64,000 bases of DNA from Paramacrobiotus metropolitanus (lineage: Eukaryota > Tardigrada > Eutardigrada > Parachela > Macrobiotidae). The stretch lies in NCBI RefSeq assembly GCF_019649055.1, contig NW_026570267.1:992001-1056000 (forward strand). Reading direction: 5' to 3'. The position numbers were made by a program, and so were the translations under genes. The notes beneath the pieces were generated by a model. That model made no database searches. It saw only the letters and a program-made list of their open reading frames with translations, and was not told where the DNA came from. This document shows positions 56,669-64,000 of this stretch, one piece after another; within the stretch, counting starts at the first letter, position 1, and every line of letters begins with the position of its first letter.

Positions 56669-59600
56669 TTATCCTTATGGGATTTCGCGGAGTTGGCGGA
56701 GTTGATAACTCTTGTGTCGAGATCTTCGTCGATCTGGACGGAAGGTTGCCTGGTCGGTGGGGGAACTTTTATCCTGACGACAGGTTGTTGTACTGTCTTC
56801 TTAGTCGACTTGGGCTCCGGAGCGGTGACTTTGTGTCGAGTCGGCGTAGCCGCTTGTAAGGCTTTAGGTCGACTCTTTTCCGCTCGGTAATGTTCTCCCA
56901 TGCGTTTCATGACGTCAGACATCTTCTTGGTAAGTCGGTCGTGGTCACGCCGAGCTTCCGTGGTGTTTCCGACTATGCTGGCACGTCGGATTCTCAGCGA
57001 GTGCCAGAGTTCCCTATCCTCCGGGTATGCCATATCGATGCAGGCATCCTGTTCCGACCTCGTCAGGTCCTTTACATGTTGTAAGGCTGGGTCATCGTGG
57101 AATTCGCGCGACGAGTCCTGAGGTGGTTTCTTTTTAGCCGTACTCCGTTTGGTCGGTATGTTTACCGGCTGCTTTACTGACTCGTTTGTTCGAGACTCGT
57201 CAATTGTTAGACGTGGGCCGGAGTGTACCGAGGTCGGTTCGTCCCTTTGTGGTGACGTTTCGACCGTTGTTTCGACTCGCGCTTCTGAAGGGGATGTTGT
57301 GTCCATCTCCTCTTGGGTTTTCTTCGGTTTCGTCGGAGTGTTCCGAGGTGAGAACCTAGGTGGTTTCTCAATCGTCGGTCGACTTGGCAGCTTAGTCGGC
57401 TGGGATGCTGATCGGGTCGGCGAAATTTGTTTTACCGGCGATCTGCCTCGTTTCGGCGTGGATCCCTTTGGTGGTGCCGCTGCCTTCTGGTGAATAGAGT
57501 CGTCGGAGTCGATATTGTCCGCGTTCTCCTCATCTTCGCTACTATCCGACATTGTTATCGGAATCTTCTCGGTTACCTCTTCTCCGGGCCGAGGTTGGAT
57601 CTCCAGCGTATAGGCGCCTGGGTTGATACTGGGGTTGCGGAGCCGTTGGATCGTTTGGATCATGTTAGAGTCCAGCGGGAGTTGTCGTAACTCCTGCTTT
57701 CCGCATCTCAGAGTTACCAACCGTCTCAGGACTTTGTCCCTATCCTGGATCGTAGCGTGGATCTTCTGGGCCGTTTGAGTCTGTTGCTCTTCCGTCATGG
57801 TCCGATCTCGGATACCTCCTTGAAGTTGTGCTTCGTAGAGTATCCGTTGAAGGTCCAATGTTTTGGCTTGGCTGACCAGTTTCTTGTGGACGCCTGGAGT
57901 AAACAAGGCCTTCGCTCCCATCACCTTCCGTGACGGGCTCGGCTTTTCTTGGGCCGGAGGTACGGAGGACGAAGTCGCCTTCAGCAGTTCCAAGAATTGC
58001 TCCTTGGTTCTAGCTGGTGATGGCGATCTTGTCGGGAAGAGACGCCTGCGTGGTCCGTGCTCTTCTACCCGCTCGCTCTGGGGTTCTCTTTGTGAGAGCC
58101 CCGATAGAGTCATCGGTCGTTCGAGAGGCTTAGGTCGGTTAGCTTCTGTCGCTCCGACTTCGTCCGACATGTCCATCGGTTCGTCTTCTCCTTCCAGTCC
58201 CGGTACTGGCAAGTCGTCCATCGGCTCGTCTTGGTGACTCACCGGTGAGACTACCTGTGTCGGCTTGACGGGTTGTACCTTAGGCTTCTTGGCGGAGGGC
58301 GGCTTCTTCAGCTTACGTTGCTCTTCCGCTTCCTTCCGCTTATGGAAGTCATCTACGAAGGATTGAATCATGGCCGTCAGAGTTTGCAGCCGTTCCTGAT
58401 TCTTTGCCGACCACACTGTTGTTGGTCGGAGGATGAATCGGGCTTCCTTGGTGTTGTTTTCCAAGTGTCCGAGGTTGATGTCGATTTGACAGTATTGCGG
58501 AGTCCGTTGGTCGGTTTCGTCCATCATCTTTCGGAGTTCGAGGATGACAGCGTCCGCTCGCAGTAACTGTGTGTTAACTGCTTTTACCCATTCAAGATCG
58601 GGTTTGGCTGGTGGGGCTGGAGGTGGAAGTCGGACAGAATCGAAGTTTGGTTTCCGAGCCGACTGGATCTTTGTGATCCGAGACGGCCGACCTTCAGCCA
58701 TGGCGTTTGTTGCCAGGTTGGTGGATTCGCTCTGTTTGTCCCGCTCCTTCTCTTCCTCATACTCGTTCACCCTTGTTTCCAACCATGAGGTTGTTCGGAT
58801 CAGATGTTGTCGAGTCCTGGTTGTCTGTGGGGCGTCCGGATGACAAAGTCGTCGTATGAACCGGGCATTGTTACCCCACGCCAAGATATCTCGGTCCAAG
58901 TCGTTTGCTTCTTGGCTGTTATCCTCACAAAAGTTTCTGCGGGCTCTCATCTCTGTGATGAGTTCCGCTACTCGAGCCAATAGTTTGACTATGTGTGGCG
59001 CGACCGTACTCGGCAGTTCGTCCGTGTCCGGTATGGCTTCCATGATCCGAGCTTCCGTGGCCGGAGACATGGGCCGGTCGGCCATTTCCATCGGTTTTGG
59101 TCGGGCCGATCCTACTGTTGAGGTCGGCTGGAGTTGAATCCGAGCTGTTGTCGAAGTCGGCTGGCTCGAGGTAGTCGGCTGTTGCGAACCAGGTGCGCGT
59201 TGTTCCGCTTTCCGGTATTCTTCCAGTTCTTTCCGTCGTAAAATCTCGAGATCGACTTGCACGTCCTGAATGTGCATTTGGGAGACTCTAATTTGGTCTC
59301 CGATTGCCGTCCGAATATTACGGATGGTCGGATCTGTTCCGTCCATACAGTCAACTTGACGTTGCAAGCTGTCGGCAATCCTCCGTGTACGAGCCAACTT
59401 ATCGTTAAGGGCTTCGCGCTGTTCCGCCAATGTGGGCTCGAGCGGTTGTTGCGAAGCAGTCGGCTGCGGCTGAGTGGAAGTCGGCTGAACCCTTTGTGGG
59501 TTAGCTTCCAAGATTTTCCACAAGTCTTCGACCCGCCTTGAGCAGATGCTGTACTGCTGGTCCAAGGCATCGCGCATTTGTTTTTCCATGGCGTTATTCG

Positions 59601-60417
59601 GGTCGAGTTCTCGGAGTTGTTTTCCGAGCTTCTCCATGACGTCGACCGCTTCTCGGTACTGATTCTCAACTTCGCCGATGTCGACTTCCTTTTGGTCGAC
59701 TACTTCTGCGAATGGGAGTTCGACGTCGAGTCCGGGTGATGGGACTGGGGAGGGTGTTTTCTGGCCCGTTTGTACTGGCGCTCCCGCTTTGTTCGGGTTT
59801 GCCAAGTACTGTTTAACGTAGTCGATCACCGACTGGAGTGCTTCGATGAGTCGGTCTCGATTCGGACCTAGTGGGGGAGTTCCCCATGAGCCTAGAGTAT
59901 CGGCCCAGTCCAATTCGAGCCGTAAGGCTCGGTCAACTCGGGTGAGGTCGGTTGCCTCCTGATCCGTTATGGGTTCACCAAGTCTGTGGAAGTAGATGTC
60001 TGCCAAATCTTGTCCAGCTTGGGCAATTATGTCCAAGTTAGCCGGTAAGTTATCCATAGGCGTTGTGCCGACTAGAGTCATCACCGCTGTCGTAGTCGGT
60101 GCTACTCGGCGAGGTGGCGACGGTGTGGCGATCCGAGTGTACTCGGGTTCCGCGTTGAGGATCTCTGTGATGCGCTCAACTGCCGACCTGAGTTGTCGTT
60201 CGTCGACATCGGTCGGTTCTTTTTTGCGGATGAGATCATCTGCCTTCTTTAGGTAGGCCGTCAGATCGTTCATTTTCTGCCGCGCCACTCTCAAGGTTTC
60301 AGGGTCTGTCGGTGTATTTTGTACAAAGGTTCGCTGGAGGTCTTCCAGTAAGTCCCATCCTTCGCCGATTATGGAGGACATCTTTTCCCTGCGGCTTTTC
60401 CGCATTGCCGAGTGCAT
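56194..60417 (-). CDS. ORF C: large modular helical protein, unrecognised
   Basis: 1,407 codons from an ATG at 60417 to 56194. The frame is in phase with D and E upstream, separated by one TAG (60427-60429). Residues 1 to about 720 comprise at least six helical modules of roughly 70-110 residues, each with a pattern like TDP....R.AI...I.....I..L, separated by Pro/Thr/Ser/Gln linkers. The second half is disordered and basic, with clusters such as SDSSEDEENADN and PTKPKKTQEEMD. The last 130 or so residues (after about KPKSDSERR) look like an out-of-frame reading of ORF B, so the true protein probably changes to frame B there. No enzymatic motif. Spectrin-like three-helix bundles are an alternative reading. 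Confidence 0.72.
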   Translation of the reverse strand: MHSAMRKSRREKMSSIIGEGWDLLEDLQRTFVQNTPTDPETLRVARQKMNDLTAYLKKADDLIRKKEPTDVDERQLRSAVERITEILNAEPEYTRIATPSPPRRVAPTTTAVMTLVGTTPMDNLPANLDIIAQAGQDLADIYFHRLGEPITDQEATDLTRVDRALRLELDWADTLGSWGTPPLGPNRDRLIEALQSVIDYVKQYLANPNKAGAPVQTGQKTPSPVPSPGLDVELPFAEVVDQKEVDIGEVENQYREAVDVMEKLGKQLRELDPNNAMEKQMRDALDQQYSICSRRVEDLWKILEANPQRVQPTSTQPQPTASQQPLEPTLAEQREALNDKLARTRRIADSLQRQVDCMDGTDPTIRNIRTAIGDQIRVSQMHIQDVQVDLEILRRKELEEYRKAEQRAPGSQQPTTSSQPTSTTARIQLQPTSTVGSARPKPMEMADRPMSPATEARIMEAIPDTDELPSTVAPHIVKLLARVAELITEMRARRNFCEDNSQEANDLDRDILAWGNNARFIRRLCHPDAPQTTRTRQHLIRTTSWLETRVNEYEEEKERDKQSESTNLATNAMAEGRPSRITKIQSARKPNFDSVRLPPPAPPAKPDLEWVKAVNTQLLRADAVILELRKMMDETDQRTPQYCQIDINLGHLENNTKEARFILRPTTVWSAKNQERLQTLTAMIQSFVDDFHKRKEAEEQRKLKKPPSAKKPKVQPVKPTQVVSPVSHQDEPMDDLPVPGLEGEDEPMDMSDEVGATEANRPKPLERPMTLSGLSQREPQSERVEEHGPRRRLFPTRSPSPARTKEQFLELLKATSSSVPPAQEKPSPSRKVMGAKALFTPGVHKKLVSQAKTLDLQRILYEAQLQGGIRDRTMTEEQQTQTAQKIHATIQDRDKVLRRLVTLRCGKQELRQLPLDSNMIQTIQRLRNPSINPGAYTLEIQPRPGEEVTEKIPITMSDSSEDEENADNIDSDDSIHQKAAAPPKGSTPKRGRSPVKQISPTRSASQPTKLPSRPTIEKPPRFSPRNTPTKPKKTQEEMDTTSPSEARVETTVETSPQRDEPTSVHSGPRLTIDESRTNESVKQPVNIPTKRSTAKKKPPQDSSREFHDDPALQHVKDLTRSEQDACIDMAYPEDRELWHSLRIRRASIVGNTTEARRDHDRLTKKMSDVMKRMGEHYRAEKSRPKALQAATPTRHKVTAPEPKSTKKTVQQPVVRIKVPPPTRQPSVQIDEDLDTRVINSANSAKSHKDKRKAKKEATKQPAKPQPTETQKKPIKSEVKEPTKPKSDSERRRNLIRPNDINRPTTWTSQMPAHKGPSRRKRLNNRTTRKRWSVNSRKSWSELAQSRLRLQEVGYGTHQNRRLRSNKVSLPHPSNSLMRNPTTSRTSKKRIQSPTMERVIPMKDLKAT
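56470..56486. repeat. Short hairpin, loop TTTGT, in the C/B overlap
   Basis: Six-pair stem CGGTCC/GGGCCG (one T-G pair) with loop TTTGT. It lies inside the region where frames C and B are both open. Confidence 0.85.
58080..58102. repeat. Short hairpin, loop TTTGT, inside ORF C
   Basis: Nine-pair stem GGGGTTCTC/GAGAGCCCC (one T-G pair), loop TTTGT. Confidence 0.92.
58665..58679. repeat. Short hairpin, loop TTTGT, inside ORF C
   Basis: Perfect 5-bp stem GGATC/GATCC, loop TTTGT. Confidence 0.85.
59484..59505. repeat. Short hairpin, loop TTTGT, inside ORF C
   Basis: Stem GCT-AACCC/GGGTT-AGC with one bulged G, loop TTTGT. Confidence 0.88.
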
Positions 60418-60426
60418 TTCCGCCGC

Positions 60427-60792
60427 CTATGAAGTCGACGGTAGCACGTCCGAAGTTTCCGTGTCAGAATCCTCTGGTCGTTGTTGACTCCGTGACTGTG
60501 GCCGGCGTTGGCTTCGGCTATATTCCCGCAGCTGATTGATGCTGTTCATTACGAGTCGAAATTGGACTCCCGGTTCGACCGTGCCTGATTGTATCAGGTT
60601 CTTCACAAGTTGTATGTGAGTGGCGAACTCGGAGGTTATCCTCTGCACGTTCAGCTCGAGTCCTTTCTCGGCGCGTTGCTGAATCCGTCTTAGAGTGTCT
60701 TCCGCCTCCTGTATGGCGATTTCGCCGTAGAGGATTGCCCTGTTGGGTGATGAAGGTTTCGCCGTTACGACCTGTGTGGTTGGTGGCGGAGG
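60427..60792 (-). CDS. ORF D: short helical module between two TAG codons
   Basis: Open frame of 121 codons lying between the TAG that ends E (60793-60795) and its own TAG (60427-60429). It is in the same frame as both E and C. It starts PPPPTTQVVTAKP, then forms one helical module (AILYGEIAIQEAEDTLRRIQ, HIQLVKNLIQ) and a Ser/Arg/Gln-rich end before TCA TAG. It has no usable ATG at its start, so it is unlikely to be an independent gene. Confidence 0.6.
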   Translation of the reverse strand, partial: PPPPTTQVVTAKPSSPNRAILYGEIAIQEAEDTLRRIQQRAEKGLELNVQRITSEFATHIQLVKNLIQSGTVEPGVQFRLVMNSINQLREYSRSQRRPQSRSQQRPEDSDTETSDVLPSTS

Positions 60793-61914
60793 CTATGAGA
60801 TCGGTGAAGTCGCAGCGGCTCCGAGTGGTGACGTCGTCGGTTGGACGTTGTCCGTCGGTGAGGTCGGATGTTTCTCCGCCAAAATGGCCGTCTTCACCTG
60901 ATCCATAGCTGTTCGGAGTCGGTGTTTGTCCACCTCTGTGGTGGGCAAACCGTACCGAGTAAGATCTTCAGTTAGCCCTATGTGGGCTATGAGATCGTTA
61001 ATTTTCCGAACTGGATCTATAGTGGTAGGATCTCGGATTCCGTCAGCTATGCGTCCGTAGATTCCTTGTAGGGCTTGTTTGCCGTCAAGGATGGTTTTCC
61101 AGACTTCTGTCGTCTGACCGATCTGCAGTGCCATCGCATGGTACCTGAGCTGGGGAACCTGTTGTTCGGCTCGACCTGTCTGGCTCTGGATTATCTGTTG
61201 AATCCTTCGGTAATGCATGTCCAGTCGGATGGCCTGATCGTCTGTGGTTATGCCGTCATGCTGTTCCGCTAGTTGGCGGGTAATCCGTAGGCTCCGGTAC
61301 AGATCGTTCACTGTCCGGCCTCTGTTGTTAATGGCTACTAAGTCTCCGCCTTGCGTCATCCTTAATCCGTCGAGAATTGTGTCTCCGGCTTGGATGGCGG
61401 ACCGTACGTCTGCCAATGTGGGCATTGGTACGGCCGATGACCGACGTTCAGCTGCGTCCAAGTTCTGGACGAGCTGGGGATACCGATTCATCCGGTTCTG
61501 GGCATTCCGTATCCTTGTTCGGATCGCGTCCAGTTGTTCTATGTTCGTCGGCATTCCTGTGATCAAATATGACTGGAGTTTTGTCATATAGTCACGGATG
61601 GCTCTGCTGTCGTTATCGATGTTCATCGCCTCTTCTGTTCTTGGCGTATCTTCGAGGACCGCGCCCATCCGTTCTATGACTATACCAGCCATTCGTAGAA
61701 AGTCCCGTAGCTCCTGCAGTGTTGCGGTAACACTGGTGGGCCTTGTGGGACATGCAGTGTCGGGTTCGCTTGTAAGATCGGGACTTGAATTGGTGGCAAC
61801 CCTTGGCCTACGTTCCACGTCATCATAGGTAAGGGTTGACTCGTTGGAACGACCACTGGTTGGGACGTCTTCGGCTGCAACGCTCGGATTTCGTTTTCCT
61901 TCTCCGTCAGCTTC
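60793..61914 (-). CDS. ORF E: modular helical protein segment
   Basis: Minus-strand frame open from 61914 to a TAG at 60793, with the first ATG about 60 codons in. It has three helical modules (containing LQELRDFLRMAGIVIERMGA, LADVRSAIQAGDTILDGLRM and IGQTTEVWKTILDGKQALQG) joined by short linkers, then a Pro/Thr/Ser-rich end. The first 235 nt overlap ORF F in a -1 shifted frame. A 98-nt GT-AG intron (donor after TGGAAC, acceptor ACTGCAG before GAGCTACGG) would also join F to E in phase. Confidence 0.65.
   Translation of the reverse strand, partial: EADGEGKRNPSVAAEDVPTSGRSNESTLTYDDVERRPRVATNSSPDLTSEPDTACPTRPTSVTATLQELRDFLRMAGIVIERMGAVLEDTPRTEEAMNIDNDSRAIRDYMTKLQSYLITGMPTNIEQLDAIRTRIRNAQNRMNRYPQLVQNLDAAERRSSAVPMPTLADVRSAIQAGDTILDGLRMTQGGDLVAINNRGRTVNDLYRSLRITRQLAEQHDGITTDDQAIRLDMHYRRIQQIIQSQTGRAEQQVPQLRYHAMALQIGQTTEVWKTILDGKQALQGIYGRIADGIRDPTTIDPVRKINDLIAHIGLTEDLTRYGLPTTEVDKHRLRTAMDQVKTAILAEKHPTSPTDNVQPTTSPLGAAATSPIS
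60924..60950. repeat. Short hairpin, loop TCTGT, inside ORF E
   Basis: Eleven-pair stem GTTTGTCCACC/GGTGGGCAAAC (one T-G pair), loop TCTGT. This is the longest of the family. Confidence 0.95.
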
Positions 61915-63503
61915 TTAGTCCAATGCTCGATAAGCTCGGTATTGCCCAGAACGGTTTCCGGGTAATGTTCCTTGGTTGGATTGAGTATGGCCAGGCGTTT
62001 CTTCACCTCGTTTATCTCGTGGAGATATTCGTTGCGCTTTCGTGCTAAAGCGTCCAGCCGGGCTAATCGAATTTCTTCGTCAATCACCGCCTGTGTGGTC
62101 CTTCCCATCTCAGCGGTGTAGTTCTCCGCTGTGTGGGGGATCTTGGAGTAACTCATTCTGAGTTTCACTGCCTCCTTCATAGCCTCCTCCTTTTGAACAC
62201 GGAGTTTTCCGATCTCCAGTGAAGGTGTTCGGCCGGGCACTTGTTGGCCTGCCGAAGTCGACGGAGTTGGCTGAGTTGCCTGGGAGGTCGGCGTGACAAC
62301 CTGTGTGGTTATCGCCGGTGGACCTGGGTCAGGATCTCCCAGTCTCTGGGCAACATGCCGAGCTACCGCTTGCTGGCAGATTCGGAGGGACGTCTGTTCC
62401 TCGGCATGGAGCTTTAGGTTGGCGTCGTTCAAGCGGTTCTCGTAATACGACAGTTCAGCCAACAACCTCGTTCTGTATGGAGTGTGGCTCGGATCCATCT
62501 GTGAAGTCTGCGTCAGTGCTCGGCTGATCGTGTCTATGTGAGCACGAGCCAGTTTTGCCTGTTGACGCAACTCTGCTTCGGTTCTGCCGTTAGTGTTGAT
62601 TTCTTGGACAACCGCAAAAGGTGGAGGCATCGACGTTACGACCTGTGTGGCCGTCGCCGAAACAGGCACTTGTTGGCTCTGTCCTCCGACCTGACTTCTG
62701 TGCTGGTTCAGCCGGTTCATTAAGTGGGTCGTCGCGTTCGGATCCATCCAGAAGTTCTGTTGTCTGGGCTGTCCGAGATGAGTCGGCGAGATCGGTGGCG
62801 TAAGCAATACTGGCCTTGGTGGCGAGATTGTGCCATCCGGGCTGACCATACTCATCGTTGCGATCGTCATGGCTGGGGGTGGCATTCCGGGCGTCTGCGG
62901 GACCGATACAAATCGCATCGGCGAGCCACTATATGCGAAGCTACTCGGCGCCAATGTGGGCGTCGTGTAGATCGGACTAACTGTATTGACCATGCCGGGC
63001 ACCATTGTCGGTGTCGGATAAAATGAGACAGGCGCGTTCGCCATCCCTGGCACCGTTGTGGGTGTCGGGTAAACTGCTCCGGTCATCATTGTCGATGCCG
63101 AGCTGGTCGGCCCGACTATTGTAGTCGGTACCGGCCACTGATAGGGTGGCATTTGGCCATGTGGGCCTGCTGCCGTTGTCGGAGTCGTCTGACTCATTCC
63201 AGTTCCGAGGTTCCACAAGCAGCCTGTGTTATCGACTGCTGTGTTCGGTGGCAGGATCTGCGGTGGTATCGTTCCACGTTGGGGCCCGACCGTAAGACCT
63301 GCTAAGACATTAGCTGTTACGTTAGCTTGAGGATTGTCTACCTGCGGTAAAGGCGTCTGTGTGGCCGACCGCGAATTATCCGATCGCGATGTCGAGGGAT
63401 GAGTCGGGTAGGGCTGCGATCGGTTCGATCCGCTACCGCTACGTCCGCTATTAGATCCGCTAGAAGGTGGGTCGTGTCGGTGACGACCTGACATTGTTGC
63501 TTG
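61680..63503 (-). CDS. ORF F: Pro/Thr-rich N-terminus plus helical modules
   Basis: 604 codons from ATG 63494, preceded by a strong splice acceptor (TTTCCTTTCCCTGACAG, exon from 63503). Residues 1-280 are low-complexity Ser/Pro/Thr/Met-rich with imperfect repeats of the type YPTPT.VPGM.N. Residues from about 300 hold two helical modules (AKLARAHIDTISRALTQ; IDEEIRLARLDALARKRNEY then ELIEHWTKKLTEKENEI). The last 20-30 residues look like an out-of-frame reading of ORF E. I recognise no family. Confidence 0.7.
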   Translation of the reverse strand, partial: QATMSGRHRHDPPSSGSNSGRSGSGSNRSQPYPTHPSTSRSDNSRSATQTPLPQVDNPQANVTANVLAGLTVGPQRGTIPPQILPPNTAVDNTGCLWNLGTGMSQTTPTTAAGPHGQMPPYQWPVPTTIVGPTSSASTMMTGAVYPTPTTVPGMANAPVSFYPTPTMVPGMVNTVSPIYTTPTLAPSSFAYSGSPMRFVSVPQTPGMPPPAMTIATMSMVSPDGTISPPRPVLLTPPISPTHLGQPRQQNFWMDPNATTHLMNRLNQHRSQVGGQSQQVPVSATATQVVTSMPPPFAVVQEINTNGRTEAELRQQAKLARAHIDTISRALTQTSQMDPSHTPYRTRLLAELSYYENRLNDANLKLHAEEQTSLRICQQAVARHVAQRLGDPDPGPPAITTQVVTPTSQATQPTPSTSAGQQVPGRTPSLEIGKLRVQKEEAMKEAVKLRMSYSKIPHTAENYTAEMGRTTQAVIDEEIRLARLDALARKRNEYLHEINEVKKRLAILNPTKEHYPETVLGNTELIEHWTKKLTEKENEIRALQPKTSQPVVVPTSQPLPMMTWNVGQGLPPIQVPILQANPTLHVPQGPPVLPQHCRSYGTFYEWLV

Positions 63504-63670
63504 CTGTCAGGGAAAGGAAATACGGCGCGTTAGAATTCTACTAACTCCCGTACATTCAACTGAAGATGTTCCGGTCAACTGAAGAGATTCCATTTCGACA
63601 CCAAAGGTCCATCTATGCCTAGCTACTGTTAAGCTACCTAAAACTTATTTTAAGTTCTACTCCCATGGCC

Positions 63671-64000
63671 CTATGACTGAGTCTGTTCGGTTGTGACTGC
63701 TGTTTTGGGTGTCTTGGATTTTGCTGTTTTGACTGGTTTCTCCGAGTCCGCCCGTCCTTCAGAAATTCGTTCGAGGATTTCCTTGTGGGCTTCATCTTCA
63801 GCGACTCCAGTTTCCTCCAGCATCTGTTGTGCTGTCAGCTTCGGTTTCTTAGCTGTCCCATACTTCCGTTCCGGCTTGGTCGGTTCGACTGCGTGCTCGG
63901 CTACTACGACTTCCGTGGTCGGTGCCGATGTGTTGGGTATGTCGACCTTCCGCTTTGTATACTTCCGCTTGGGCTTAGTCGGTTGGACTGCCGAGTCGGC
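63671..64000 (-). CDS. ORF G: Lys/Pro-rich frame running off the window edge
   Basis: Minus-strand frame open from the window edge to a TAG at 63671-63673, again in the context TCA TAG. It contains two copies of the motif EPTKP.RKY / QPTKPKRKY and a helical stretch (TAQQMLEETGVAEDEAHKEI), then a Lys/Thr-rich end. The composition matches ORFs B and C, so it is probably the upstream exon or neighbouring frame of the same locus. Partial. Confidence 0.55.
   Translation of the reverse strand, partial: ADSAVQPTKPKRKYTKRKVDIPNTSAPTTEVVVAEHAVEPTKPERKYGTAKKPKLTAQQMLEETGVAEDEAHKEILERISEGRADSEKPVKTAKSKTPKTAVTTEQTQS

Noticed and set aside
51580-62530. Many plus-strand frames of 60-160 codons opposite the long minus-strand frames
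   Set aside because: Shadows of the minus-strand coding frames; no independent signatures.
48050-64000. The large frames as a virus, Polinton or other known giant element
   Set aside because: No polymerase, integrase, reverse transcriptase, protease, ATPase or capsid motif recognised; only position and length suggest it.

Overview
This is nuclear DNA of an invertebrate animal. It carries spliced genes for RNA polymerase II subunit 2, a septin, a CCR4-type deadenylase and TANGO2, together with a LINE retrotransposon and several kinds of repeat. GT-AG introns range from about 60 nt to 2.4 kb, and cassettes lie on both strands. I cannot fix the taxon from sequence alone; a fast-evolving ecdysozoan such as a tardigrade would fit, but this is a guess.

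Layout, 0-26 kb (ordinary genic region). An RPB2-like gene (+, 12 exons found, 559-6349) is intact but unusually divergent for an animal. A two-exon septin-7-like gene follows (+, 7730-11850). On the minus strand come a 120-residue MYCBP (AMY-1)-like gene in four exons (12212-13362) and a CCR4/CNOT6-like catalytic domain in six exons (15103-17118), which has a 1-nt frameshift beside a catalytic motif and no visible LRR region. A His/Ser/Tyr-rich orphan exon lies at 20329-20905 and an intronless TANGO2 gene at 25182-26165.

Layout, 26-48 kb (repeat-rich, gene-poor). It contains a 5'-truncated LINE with one in-frame amber codon (27369-29545), two orphan membrane-type reading frames (31008-31451 and 45899-46323), and a nested fold-back structure (32.9-33.9 kb). 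There is a family of short elements whose ends meet as hairpins and which carry a 9-bp minisatellite (34.5-39.8 kb), a 30-bp inverted pair 7 kb apart (34045 and 41073), and a hairpin-bearing repeat pair at 44.9 and 45.7 kb.

Layout, 48-64 kb (the most unusual part). At about 48.05 kb the sequence turns visibly GC-richer. From 51.6 kb to the right edge the minus strand is almost continuously open in long reading frames (here called G, F, E, D, C, B, A in 5'->3' order). I recognise no known family in them. E, D and C lie in one frame separated only by two UAG codons, both in the context TCA TAG. F->E and C->B each change frame by -1 across overlaps of 235 and 475 nt. F, E, D and C appear to be built from diverged helical modules of roughly 70-110 residues joined by Pro/Thr/Ser/Gln linkers. 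Throughout 48-64 kb, in coding and non-coding stretches, there are many short perfect hairpins with differing stems and a nearly constant loop (NNTGT on the + strand, ACANN in the sense strand). This reads as one very large modular protein gene or giant element, spliced, recoded or decaying, with a superimposed nucleotide-level hairpin family. Its function is unknown.
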